DNA of 11,831 nt from an uncultured Pseudodesulfovibrio sp. (GCA_947259235.1 CAMYLL010000053.1:1-11831); one strand, 5' to 3'; counted from the first letter of the stretch, positions 1 through 6,111 are shown. A program made the numbers and translations. Notes: generated by a model from the letters alone, not told the origin.

Positions 1-117
1 GAGCTACGCAGCGGCGGCATGGTCGCGGGCGGCCCGCCGCCCATAGGCCCGCGGGACAAGCAGGAATTCACCAACCAGCTTGATCGCTTCCTGACCAGAC
101 GCCAGAAAGAGGGCTGA
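1..117 (+). CDS. C-terminal fragment of unidentified protein (partial)
   Basis: An open frame enters from the left edge in frame 1 and stops at TGA 115-117, giving 38 residues that begin [20 protein letters not shown] and end FLTRRQKEG. Third codon positions are mostly G or C, as in the neighbouring genes, which supports real coding. A Gly/Pro-rich turn is followed by a charged, probably helical tail. I do not recognise the family and assign no function. It is the only plus-strand gene in the window and converges on roo; the hairpin at 196-217 lies between the two stops and could terminate both. The coding call rests on codon bias and position only. Confidence 0.45.
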   Translation, partial: ELRSGGMVAGGPPPIGPRDKQEFTNQLDRFLTRRQKEG

Positions 118-187
118 CCAGCCCTCACCGTGACCCTTTCCCTGAGACAGGCCGCAGCGCGAAACCGCGCCGGTCATGCTATCACAC

Positions 188-219
188 AAAAAAAAGCCCG
201 ACTCATGCGAGCCGGGCTT
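188..219 (-). terminator. Rho-independent terminator after roo
   Basis: GCCCGACTC (196-204) pairs with GAGCCGGGC (209-217) across a 4-nt loop, with one G-T wobble. On the minus strand the stem runs into eight T residues (195-188). It lies just past the roo stop codon. On the plus strand it is followed only by TTTG, so it may work weakly for the converging left-edge gene. Confidence 0.88.
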
Positions 220-242
220 TGTAACGTCATGATTCGGGCAGA

Positions 243-1445
243 CTAGGCGAGCTTGGCCTTGATGGCGTCGGCAATGGCCTTGCCCTGCTGGTAGCACTGG
301 TCAAAGGTCTCGTGGGTGGGCACGTGCTTCACCTTGACCGGGTCCACGAGCTCCATGCCCATGTCCTCGATCCACTGGGTCAGCACCTTGACGCACTCCC
401 CGAACCAGCCGAAGGAACCGATGGCGGAGCCGATCTTGTTCTGGGGCCGCAGTCCCTTCATGTAGGTCAGCATGTCCGCCATGAGCGGCAGGATGCCGTT
501 GTTGTGGGTGGGCGAGCCGAAGACCACTGCGGCCGCGTCAAAGACCTCGGTCATGATCTCGGAGTGGTGGTTGTGCTTCATGGACATGAGGCGCACGGAC
601 ACACCCTCGTCGGCCAGGCCGATGGCCACGGCCTCCGCCATCTTCTCCGTGGAGTGCCACATGGTGTCGTAGACGATGACGGCCTTGTTCTTCGGCTTCT
701 GTTTCGCAAACTCGACGTACTTGGATATGACCCAGGGCACGTCGTCGCCGCGCAGCATCAGTCCGTGGTCCGGGCAGACCATGTCGATCTCGAGGTTCAT
801 CTCGCCCAGGGCGGCCAGGGTCTTCAGAACCACCGGGGAGTAAGGCAGCACGATGTTGGCGTAGTAAGCCTTCATCAGGTCTTCAAGGGTGTGGCGGTCC
901 ACCTGATCGGCCCAGCGCTCGCTGGTGGCCCAGTTCTGGCCAAAGGCGTCGTTGGTGTAGAGAATCTTGTCTTCCGGGCAGTAGGTAAGCATGGAATCCG
1001 GCCAGTGGAGCATGCGCGCCTCGATGAACTGGAGGGTACGCTTGCCCAGGCTGATGGAAGTACCGGTGGGAACAACTTCAACGGGCCAGTCCTTGTAGTG
1101 GAAGTGGGCCATCATCGCCTTTTGTCCCATGGGCGAGGTGAATATCTTCTCCGGGCGATATTTCTCGACGGCCAGGGCGAGGCAGCCCGCATGGTCCGGC
1201 TCCAGATGATTGATAACGAAGTAATCGATCTTCTTGTCGGGGCCAAGGGCCTGGGCAAGATTGCATTTGAGGGTTCCCCAGAACTCCTCGGCCACGGTAT
1301 CCACCAGGGTCACCTTCTCGTCGAGGATCAGAAAGTTGTTGTAGGTGGTCCCCATGGGGGACTTGGAGTAGCCGTGAAAGTTGCGGCGGTTCCAGTCGAC
1401 AACACCGACCCAGTACACGCCGTCTTTGATCAGAACAGGTTTCAT
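243..1445 (-). CDS. roo: Rubredoxin:oxygen oxidoreductase (flavodiiron protein)
   Basis: A 400-residue cytoplasmic flavodiiron protein that reduces O2 to water (some family members also reduce NO), taking electrons from rubredoxin. The N-terminal metallo-beta-lactamase-like domain (about 1-250) carries the full diiron ligand set: H80-x-E82-x-D84-H85 in NHLEPDHAG, H147 in LHWPD, D166 in TNDAF and H227 in PDHG. This is the spacing of the Desulfovibrio gigas enzyme shifted by one residue. The flavodoxin domain (about 253-400) starts with an FMN-binding TMWHST loop at 261-266 and has SPTHNNG and GSFGWFGE loops. There is no C-terminal rubredoxin domain, so an external rubredoxin is needed; one lies immediately upstream. 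The ATG start follows a GGAGA Shine-Dalgarno. A terminator-like hairpin and a 14-bp palindrome separate it from the rubredoxin gene, which suggests it is expressed at a different level. Confidence 0.96.
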   Translation of the reverse strand: MKPVLIKDGVYWVGVVDWNRRNFHGYSKSPMGTTYNNFLILDEKVTLVDTVAEEFWGTLKCNLAQALGPDKKIDYFVINHLEPDHAGCLALAVEKYRPEKIFTSPMGQKAMMAHFHYKDWPVEVVPTGTSISLGKRTLQFIEARMLHWPDSMLTYCPEDKILYTNDAFGQNWATSERWADQVDRHTLEDLMKAYYANIVLPYSPVVLKTLAALGEMNLEIDMVCPDHGLMLRGDDVPWVISKYVEFAKQKPKNKAVIVYDTMWHSTEKMAEAVAIGLADEGVSVRLMSMKHNHHSEIMTEVFDAAAVVFGSPTHNNGILPLMADMLTYMKGLRPQNKIGSAIGSFGWFGECVKVLTQWIEDMGMELVDPVKVKHVPTHETFDQCYQQGKAIADAIKAKLA

Positions 1446-1463
1446 GTATCTCTCCGAATTGAA

Positions 1464-1477
1464 CGGTTGATCAACCG
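1464..1477. repeat. Perfect 14-bp palindrome upstream of roo
   Basis: CGGTTGATCAACCG is a perfect inverted repeat located 19 bp before the roo start codon, between the rubredoxin-distal hairpin and the roo Shine-Dalgarno. It could be a DNA operator for a dimeric regulator, or in RNA a 5-bp stem with a GATC loop beside the ribosome binding site. It does not match the PerR-like box found upstream of rbr and perR. The role is unknown. Confidence 0.5.
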
Positions 1478-1483
1478 CTGTGT

Positions 1484-1518
1484 AAAAAAAGGAGCGCGAG
1501 CCGGAAGGCGCGCGCTCC
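1484..1518 (-). terminator. Terminator-like hairpin between rubredoxin and roo
   Basis: GGAGCGCG (1491-1498) pairs with CGCGCTCC (1511-1518). On the minus strand the stem is followed by seven T residues (1490-1484), the form of an intrinsic terminator. It begins 27 bp after the rubredoxin stop and ends 39 bp before roo. Either roo is fed by partial readthrough, or roo has a promoter I cannot see in the short remaining gap. Confidence 0.8.
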
Positions 1519-1544
1519 CTGCCCGGGAAGCCGAGCCTGAAAAA

Positions 1545-1994
1545 TTAATCCTCGGGGACGAAGTTGTCCTTGGTCGCGCCGCAGATGGGACAGGTCCAGT
1601 CGTCGGGCAGGTCGTCGAAGCTGGTTCCTGCCGGGATGTCGCTGTCCGGGTCGCCCTGGGCGGGGTCGTACACATAGCCGCAAATCTCGCAAACGTATTT
1701 CTGCATCGGATCGCTCTCCTTTTGATCACTTACTTTCGCAGTAGTGGCGGCGGCTGTCAACTTGGACGGATCAGTTTCCACCGGCAGCTCGCAGTCGCCC
1801 CTGGTTGACCCGGGCCCCACCAGCGGGCGGAAGCACCGCTTGGTCCCGCCGCAAATGGGGCAGCGCCATTCCTCGGGCAGGTCCTCGAACAGGGTTCCCT
1901 TGGCTATCTTGCCTTTGCGGTCGCCCTTGTCAGGGTTGTATATGTAACCGCAGTTGACCGTCTGGCACTGCCACATGTCTTCGGGACGGGCCAT
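1545..1994 (-). CDS. Two-domain rubredoxin (CX4C rubredoxin fused to canonical rubredoxin)
   Basis: A 149-residue small iron protein with two rubredoxin domains, presumably the cytoplasmic electron carrier to roo, rubrerythrin and superoxide reductase. Domain 1 (about 1-58) has C10-x4-C15 and C45-x2-C48, the widened spacing known from rubredoxin-2 of Desulfovibrio desulfuricans. Domain 2 (97-149) is a canonical rubredoxin with C102-x2-C105, C135-x2-C138 and the usual YVYDP and DLPDDW segments. The linker (about 59-96) is low in hydrophobics and rich in Ala, Thr, Ser, Asp and Lys, and has two extra cysteines near domain 1 (C54, C68). The start follows AAGGAGG five bases upstream. No stop codon separates the domains, but M97 has its own ribosome binding site, so a separate 53-residue rubredoxin may also be made. 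A lost stop or a sequencing frameshift joining two genes is the main alternative. Confidence 0.88.
   Translation of the reverse strand: MARPEDMWQCQTVNCGYIYNPDKGDRKGKIAKGTLFEDLPEEWRCPICGGTKRCFRPLVGPGSTRGDCELPVETDPSKLTAAATTAKVSDQKESDPMQKYVCEICGYVYDPAQGDPDSDIPAGTSFDDLPDDWTCPICGATKDNFVPED
1704..1720 (-). promoter_or_regulatory. Internal ribosome binding site and start for the canonical rubredoxin
   Basis: Inside the two-domain gene, the minus strand reads AAAAGGAG, then nine bases, then ATG at 1706. This ATG encodes M97, exactly where a normal 53-residue rubredoxin ([11 protein letters not shown]) would begin. The spacing and strength are as good as for independent genes in the window. It points to internal initiation producing rubredoxin alone (1545-1706), or to a recent fusion of two genes. 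Confidence 0.6.
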
Positions 1995-2014
1995 GGCGCC
2001 TCCTTGGTTTCAGG

Positions 2015-2043
2015 AAAGAAAGGGCGGGCCCGAAGGCCCACCC
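2015..2043 (-). terminator. Terminator-like hairpin between dfx and rubredoxin
   Basis: On the minus strand GGGTGGGCC, a TTCG tetraloop and GGCCCGCCC form a 9-bp stem with one G-T wobble (2043-2022), followed by TTTCTTT. The hairpin ends about 20 bp before the rubredoxin ATG, leaving no room for a promoter after it. It may be a partial terminator, an attenuator, or a processing or stability element. The 87 bp between the dfx stop and this hairpin show no convincing promoter. Confidence 0.7.
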
Positions 2044-2130
2044 GGATGTGTCCATTAGCCAGGTCGAAGAAGGAACGGTCTGTCTGTCCGGGGTGAGGCC
2101 CTCCGGTCATGGGAACCGCTCCGCCGCCAC

Positions 2131-2517
2131 CTATTCAGCGGCCCAGAGGCCGTGAATATTGCAGTACTCGCGCACGGAGATGTCTCCCTTGAGCCCGCAG
2201 ATGCAGAACTCAGCCTCGGGCGCCTGACCGGGCTTGAGCATCTTGGTCAGGACGGTTTCGCCGATGACGACCTCAATCCATTCGATGTAATGTTTTTCTT
2301 CCATGGGATGCGGAGCGGAGCCGACCTTGACGGTAAGCTTGTCGCCGTCCCTGGTCACCACCGGCACATGCTTCTCGACCGCGGCGTCCACGGTGTTCTC
2401 CTTCATGAGGACCATGTCCTGGCCGCAGCAGACCAGATCACCGTCACCAGCGTGGATCGCGATAACCATATTGCCGCATACTTCACATTTGTAAACTTCA
2501 CCGAGTTTGATAGCCAT
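2131..2517 (-). CDS. dfx: Desulfoferrodoxin (two-iron superoxide reductase)
   Basis: A 128-residue cytoplasmic superoxide reductase (also called rbo or sor) that reduces superoxide to hydrogen peroxide without making O2. The N-terminal desulforedoxin-like domain holds the FeCys4 centre I: C11, C14, C30 and C31. The catalytic FeHis4Cys centre II is complete: H50 in VEKHVPV, H70, H76 in EKHYIEW, C119 and H122 in CNIHGLW; the E48-K49 pair near the active site is also kept. The start at 2517 is chosen because it is the family N-terminus (MAIKLGEVYKC) and follows AAAGGAG; the frame is open further upstream, but only inside rbr. It begins 25 bp after the rbr stop, so the two are co-transcribed, and its product peroxide is the substrate of rubrerythrin. 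Confidence 0.97.
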   Translation of the reverse strand: MAIKLGEVYKCEVCGNMVIAIHAGDGDLVCCGQDMVLMKENTVDAAVEKHVPVVTRDGDKLTVKVGSAPHPMEEKHYIEWIEVVIGETVLTKMLKPGQAPEAEFCICGLKGDISVREYCNIHGLWAAE

Positions 2518-2542
2518 GTCGTAGCTCCTTTGGTTTCCTAGT

Positions 2543-3115
2543 TTACCAGTTCGTGTCCTTGAGTTCAAAATGGGCCTTGGGGTGGTCACATGCCGGGCAG
2601 CGGTCAGGGGCTGATTCGCCGGTGTGGTTGTAGCCGCAGTTCTGGCAGCGCCAGACCACAACGCTCTCCTTGGAGAACACGCGGTTGGTCTCGATATTCG
2701 AGATGAGGGCACGATACCGCTCCTCGTGGTATTTTTCCGCCTTTGCGATGCTCTCAAGCACATCAGCTATCTCCGGAAAATTCTCCTCGCGCGCGATCTT
2801 GGCAAAATCAGGATACATTTCCGCGTTCTCGTGGTGCTCGCCCTCGGCCGAGGCCTTCAGGTTCTCCAGGGTGGTTCCGATGACACCAGCCGGGAAGGCA
2901 GCGGTAAACTCGACATCGCCCCCCTCAAGGAACTTGAAGAGCCGCTTGGCGTGCTCCTTCTCATGGTTTGCCGTTTCCTCGAATATTTTCGAGATCTGAA
3001 CATACCCTTCGCTCTTTGCCTTGCTGGCGAAATAGCTGTAGCGGTTACGGGCCTGAGACTCGCCGGCAAAGGCGGTCAGCAGATTTTTCTCAGTACGTGA
3101 TCCTTTGAGTGACAT
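2543..3115 (-). CDS. rbr: Rubrerythrin (peroxide reductase)
   Basis: A 190-residue NAD(P)H-linked peroxidase, via rubredoxin, that reduces hydrogen peroxide to water in the cytoplasm. The N-terminal ferritin-like four-helix domain (about 1-145) carries the diiron ligands: E19 in AFAGES, E52-x2-H55 in the HEKEH segment, E93 and E96, and E127-x2-H130 in EKYHEERY. The C-terminal rubredoxin-like domain has C157-x2-C160 and C173-x2-C176. Length and domain order match classical Desulfovibrio rubrerythrin. The ATG follows a strong TAGGAGG. It is the first gene of the rbr-dfx(-rubredoxin-roo) cluster. Its candidate promoter about 160 bp upstream has the PerR-like box over the -10, so it is probably derepressed by peroxide; that regulation is inferred from the box and the adjacent perR. 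Confidence 0.97.
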   Translation of the reverse strand: MSLKGSRTEKNLLTAFAGESQARNRYSYFASKAKSEGYVQISKIFEETANHEKEHAKRLFKFLEGGDVEFTAAFPAGVIGTTLENLKASAEGEHHENAEMYPDFAKIAREENFPEIADVLESIAKAEKYHEERYRALISNIETNRVFSKESVVVWRCQNCGYNHTGESAPDRCPACDHPKAHFELKDTNW

Positions 3116-3160
3116 GTAATCCTCCTAGAATATGATTCAATCAATTATTGTAATAGCCGA

Positions 3161-3171
3161 TCACACTGTGA
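3161..3171. repeat. TCACA-C-TGTGA inverted repeat in the rbr leader
   Basis: TCACACTGTGA is a perfect 5-1-5 inverted repeat within the rbr upstream region, between the PerR-like promoter and the rbr start. Its half-sites resemble those of the CRP/FNR family. A TACAAT -10-like hexamer follows 8 bp downstream on the minus strand (3152-3147), so a second, regulated promoter is possible. No good -35 is visible and the site is short. Confidence 0.3.
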
Positions 3172-3269
3172 GGCATAACACAGGATAAATAATTCTGCAT
3201 TGCCGAAATGGCATTTTCTGTTCTCACACTGATGACCGCACACCTTTCAATTTCTCCATCGGCACAACT

Positions 3270-3307
3270 TGATAATGATTACTACATAAGAAATTATGGC
3301 AAGTCAA
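3270..3307 (-). promoter_or_regulatory. rbr promoter with PerR-like operator
   Basis: On the minus strand -35 TTGACT (3307-3302) is followed by a 17-nt spacer and TAGTAA (3284-3279) at the -10 position. The -10 lies within the imperfect 7-1-7 inverted repeat TGATAATGATTACTA (3270-3284, plus strand), which resembles Fur/PerR-family boxes. The perR promoter has the same layout. Predicted transcription would start near 3272, giving an unusually long leader of about 157 nt. Confidence 0.68.
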
Positions 3308-3336
3308 CCGGATAAATCGAATTTTTCAGCCCAAAG

Positions 3337-3378
3337 CTCAAGAGCCGGGTGATCATGCTGATCGCCCGGCTCCTTGAG
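3337..3378 (-). terminator. Long stem-loop after perR
   Basis: An 18-bp stem, with one bulged base and one mismatch, pairs 3337-3355 with 3360-3378 around a very short loop, 31 bp after the perR stop and about 30 bp before the rbr -35. There is no clean T-run after it (CTTTGGG on the minus strand), so it may be an imperfect terminator or a 3' stabilising structure that separates perR from rbr transcription. Confidence 0.55.
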
Positions 3379-3409
3379 TAGAGAACTATGCAGACTATAG
3401 AGAGCGAGC

Positions 3410-3808
3410 TTACTGGCGGGCCTCCTGACAATCCGGGCAGACGCCGACAAACTCGACATTGGTGCTCAAGATCGTGTATCCGCTCGTGCACTCGCTGGGA
3501 ATGACGGGAATCTCGATGTCGCAGTCCACATCCGCCACGCTGGTGCACACGGCACAGCGAATATGGGGATGCGGCTCCGGGGTTCCGTCAAACCGCTTCT
3601 GCGCTCCGGGCGCGCCAAGCTTGAGTATGAGTCCCTTGCCGCACAGAAATTCCAGGTTGCGATAGACGGTTCCGAGGCTGATGCGCGGAATAATCTTGCG
3701 CACCATGTCGTATACTTCGTCTGCCGTGGGGTGCGTCTTCACCTTCTTGAGTTCCTCAAGAATAACTTTGCGCTGCTTTGAAAGTCGAAAACCCATGTCG
3801 GTTGTCAT
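3410..3808 (-). CDS. perR: PerR-like peroxide-sensing repressor (Fur family)
   Basis: A 132-residue Fur-family DNA-binding metalloregulator. The N-terminal winged helix (about 1-75) includes HPTADEVYDMVRK and SLGTVYRNLEFL, the recognition-helix signature. The C-terminal dimerisation domain has two CxxC motifs, C85/C88 and C124/C127, for structural zinc. Residues equivalent to the Bacillus subtilis PerR regulatory metal site (H37, D85, H91, H93, D104) are all present as H26, D74, H80, H82 and D93; spacing to the first CxxC is identical. Asp rather than Glu at the last position favours PerR over Fur. The start is ATG 3808, six bases after GGAGG; an in-frame TTG at 3826 would extend it but lacks support. 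The gene lies beside rbr and carries the same operator as rbr, so it is likely autoregulated and controls this cluster. Zur or Fur is less likely. Confidence 0.9.
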   Translation of the reverse strand: MTTDMGFRLSKQRKVILEELKKVKTHPTADEVYDMVRKIIPRISLGTVYRNLEFLCGKGLILKLGAPGAQKRFDGTPEPHPHIRCAVCTSVADVDCDIEIPVIPSECTSGYTILSTNVEFVGVCPDCQEARQ

Positions 3809-3829
3809 TGTCCGCCTCCATATCAATCG

Positions 3830-3867
3830 TAATAATCATTACTATTGTTTTATGTATAACAAGTCAA
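3830..3867 (-). promoter_or_regulatory. perR promoter with PerR-like operator
   Basis: On the minus strand -35 TTGACT (3867-3862), a 17-nt spacer and TAGTAA (3844-3839) match the rbr promoter hexamer for hexamer. The -10 is inside TAATAATCATTACTA (3830-3844), a 7-1-7 inverted repeat with six of seven arm positions paired and 13 of 15 bases identical to the rbr box. The predicted start near 3832 leaves a leader of about 24 nt, which fits the chosen perR ATG and supports autoregulation. Confidence 0.72.
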
Positions 3868-4031
3868 GGGTGTTTTCCACAGATTGAAGAACTTTCTCTA
3901 TCTCAGTTTCTCAAAAGGCGCAATTCCGGTCTTCTTCCAGGAAATTTCGGCGTTCATGCGCCTGCCGAACACCGCCCCGCCGCCATACCGGCTTGGGCAT
4001 GCCTTTGCCCACCCCAGCGCATGACGGACAC
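3868..4031. other. Non-coding gap between perR promoter and the dcrA terminator
   Basis: This stretch separates the perR promoter from the end of the chemoreceptor gene. I see no convincing gene, RNA or repeat in it. A GGCGCA/TGCGCC pair about 36 bases apart could form a weak stem but has no other support. Confidence 0.4.
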
Positions 4032-4067
4032 AAGAAAAGCGGCCCGGCTTACACGCCGGACCGCTTT
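4032..4067 (-). terminator. Rho-independent terminator after dcrA
   Basis: AAAGCGGCCCGGC (4036-4048) pairs with GCCGGACCGCTTT (4055-4067), with one mismatch and a 6-nt loop. On the minus strand it runs into TTTTCTT. It lies 20 bp past the chemoreceptor stop codon. Confidence 0.85.
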
Positions 4068-4086
4068 CAATAGCATTTATTCTCGG

Positions 4087-6102
4087 CTAGTTACGGAACT
4101 TCGACACCAGCTCCGAAAGGTGCTGTGCCATCTCCGAAACTTCCTGGATGCCCCTGTTGGACTCATGGATACCCGAGAGCACTTCCTGGGACAGGTTGTT
4201 GATGTGGGTGACGCTGTTATTGATCTCGTCGGAGGTGGCAGACTGCTGCTCAGCCGCAGTGGCGATGCCGCGCACCATGTCCGCGATGGAGTCGGAATGT
4301 TCCACGATCTGGTCCAGAACGCCGCCCGCCTCCTTGGCCATGCCGGAGGTGTTGACGACCCGCTCCTTGGCGGTGTCCATCTCCCTGACCAGGTCGGTGG
4401 TGGACTGCTGGATGAGCGAGATGGCTCCTTCCACTTCCTTAGTAGCGGTCATGGTCTTCTCCGCAAGCTTGCGAACTTCATCGGCAACAACCGCGAAGCC
4501 ACGGCCCGCCTCGCCCGCACGGGCGGCCTCGATGGCTGCGTTGAGGGCCAGCAGGTTGGTCTGATCGGCGATGTCGTTGATGACGGCCATGACCTTGCCG
4601 ATATTCTCGGCGCGACTGGAGAGGGACTCCAGAGTCCCGGCGAGGTTCTCGGTGATCTCGGCCACGGAGTTGATCTCGGTCACGGTCTTGCCGACCACCA
4701 CGCCGCCGTCGGCGGCCACCTTGTTGGCCCGGTTGGAGGCGTCCGCCGTCTCGGAGGCGTTTTTAGCGACCTCGAGAACCGTGGCATTCATCTCCTCCAT
4801 GGCCGTTGCCACCTGGCTGGTCTGATCCGCCGTGGTGTCCACGCCGCGTGCCAGATTGCTCATCTGCTCGGACAGCACGTCCGAGGCGGCGTTGAGCTTG
4901 TTGGCCACTTCGGTCACTTCGTTGGCCACTTCGAGCAGGTTTTTCTGCTGCGCCTCAATGCTCTTTCTGTCCGCTTCCTCGCGGGTCAGATCGATGAGCA
5001 CGCAGATGGCGCCCACGGTCTTTCCTTCGGCGTCATCAAGGGGCGACGCCTCGAAGTGCAGCGGGTAGACCGTTCCGTCCGCCCGACGATAGTGGAAGTT
5101 GCCGGAGATGGCCACGCCGCTCGCTATGACGTGGGCCGCATCGCAGGTCTGGTCTCCGGGCTCGCACTCGAAGATGTCCGGCACGGCGCGTCCCTTGACC
5201 TCTTTTTCGTCCAGGCCCAGGATCTCCTGAAGCGGCGCGTTGATGAACTGGAGCCGCTCCTGCGCATCGGTGACGAACAACGGCACGACGATGCCTTCAA
5301 GCACGCTCTTGTTATACTGGAGCTGATCCTTGATCTGGGAAACCATCTCGCCCAGATAGCGGGACAGGCTGCCCAGCTCGTCGTCACCCGACACGGAGAA
5401 CTGGGCGTCAAGGTTGCCCTTGCTCACTTCCTCGGTGGTGGCGGCGATACTCGTGATCCGGTTAACCACGCTCATGCGCATGAAGATGATCAGGGCGGCC
5501 AGCAGGGCCACCACGCCGAGAACGGAGATTCCCGCAGACTTGATCTGATTCGCCTTGAGAGCGTCGAACTGCCTGCTGACGTCCACGGTCAGGATCATGG
5601 AACCGAGAATTTGCCGCGACTTGCCGTGGCAGTGGTAGCACGCGGGGCCGTTTTCAATGGTCTTGACCTCGGCAAACTGGAGCTTGCCGTCGATCTCCAT
5701 GAGCTCTCCCTCGGCCACGACGGACTCCAAGCCCTCGCGCATCATGCCTGGCAGCCCGTTTTCCGTGCGGACCTCGAAGATATCCTTGCGGATCATGTCC
5801 TCGTCGGTGGAGTAGGTGATCTCGCCCTTGTAGTCCGTGAGATAGGCGGTGGTGTCCGCATAGCGCTCGGAGAGCTGCCTGAACTTGAGCTCCGTGCCCT
5901 CGTTGTCGCCCACGCTCATGGGGTCTTCGATGGACATATAGAGCATGTCGCCCACGCGCTCTGCCGCGACCTGCACCTCGTGCAGGGTGTGATTGTACGT
6001 GGAGTATGAATTGTAGACGAAGAGTCCCGTAAACGCCGTGATGGTCAGCAGCGAGGACAGGAGGATAACTTTGACGCCCAGAGACTGTCGGATGATATTC
6101 AT
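4087..6102 (-). CDS. dcrA: Heme c-containing methyl-accepting chemotaxis protein, DcrA-like
   Basis: A 671-residue inner-membrane chemoreceptor. Segments in order: TM1 at about 11-30; a periplasmic sensor (about 31-188) with a covalent heme site C155-Y-H-C158-H159; TM2 at about 189-209; HAMP (about 211-263); a cytoplasmic PAS domain (about 266-375) with cysteines C313, C320 and C367; and a methyl-accepting signalling domain (about 400-671) with the conserved hairpin tip around 508-545 (ADQTNLLALNAAIEAARAGE). The C-terminus KFRN has no CheR-binding pentapeptide. A periplasmic CxxCH before HAMP and an MCP domain is the architecture of Desulfovibrio vulgaris DcrA, a redox/oxygen chemoreceptor of similar size, so it probably drives aerotaxis through CheA/CheW. 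The ATG follows TAGGAG and starts 9 bp after the cytochrome stop, so the two are co-transcribed. The ligand is inferred. Confidence 0.93.
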   Translation of the reverse strand: MNIIRQSLGVKVILLSSLLTITAFTGLFVYNSYSTYNHTLHEVQVAAERVGDMLYMSIEDPMSVGDNEGTELKFRQLSERYADTTAYLTDYKGEITYSTDEDMIRKDIFEVRTENGLPGMMREGLESVVAEGELMEIDGKLQFAEVKTIENGPACYHCHGKSRQILGSMILTVDVSRQFDALKANQIKSAGISVLGVVALLAALIIFMRMSVVNRITSIAATTEEVSKGNLDAQFSVSGDDELGSLSRYLGEMVSQIKDQLQYNKSVLEGIVVPLFVTDAQERLQFINAPLQEILGLDEKEVKGRAVPDIFECEPGDQTCDAAHVIASGVAISGNFHYRRADGTVYPLHFEASPLDDAEGKTVGAICVLIDLTREEADRKSIEAQQKNLLEVANEVTEVANKLNAASDVLSEQMSNLARGVDTTADQTSQVATAMEEMNATVLEVAKNASETADASNRANKVAADGGVVVGKTVTEINSVAEITENLAGTLESLSSRAENIGKVMAVINDIADQTNLLALNAAIEAARAGEAGRGFAVVADEVRKLAEKTMTATKEVEGAISLIQQSTTDLVREMDTAKERVVNTSGMAKEAGGVLDQIVEHSDSIADMVRGIATAAEQQSATSDEINNSVTHINNLSQEVLSGIHESNRGIQEVSEMAQHLSELVSKFRN

Positions 6103-6111
6103 GAGTGTCTC

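Noticed and set aside
312..1808. Long plus-strand open frame opposite roo and rubredoxin
   Set aside because: It mirrors the minus-strand genes in GC-rich sequence, is His/Val/Gly-heavy with no recognisable domain, and the opposite strand encodes complete, motif-perfect proteins.
2518..2763. N-terminal extension of desulfoferrodoxin into rbr
   Set aside because: The frame is open only because it overlaps rbr. The start at 2517 has a Shine-Dalgarno and the family N-terminus.
3143..3157. Imperfect inverted repeat CAATTATTGTAATAG as a second PerR box
   Set aside because: The arms match at five of seven positions, but the centre (TAT-T-GTA) differs from the AAT-n-ATT core shared by the rbr and perR boxes.
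3809..3826. Upstream TTG start for perR
   Set aside because: It would absorb the GGAGG ribosome binding site of ATG 3808, has no ribosome site of its own, and adds residues not seen in the family.
3778..6009. 743-codon plus-strand frame opposite the chemoreceptor gene
   Set aside because: It is a shadow of the chemoreceptor codons, with His/Leu/Gly-rich low-information protein and no ribosome binding site or domain.
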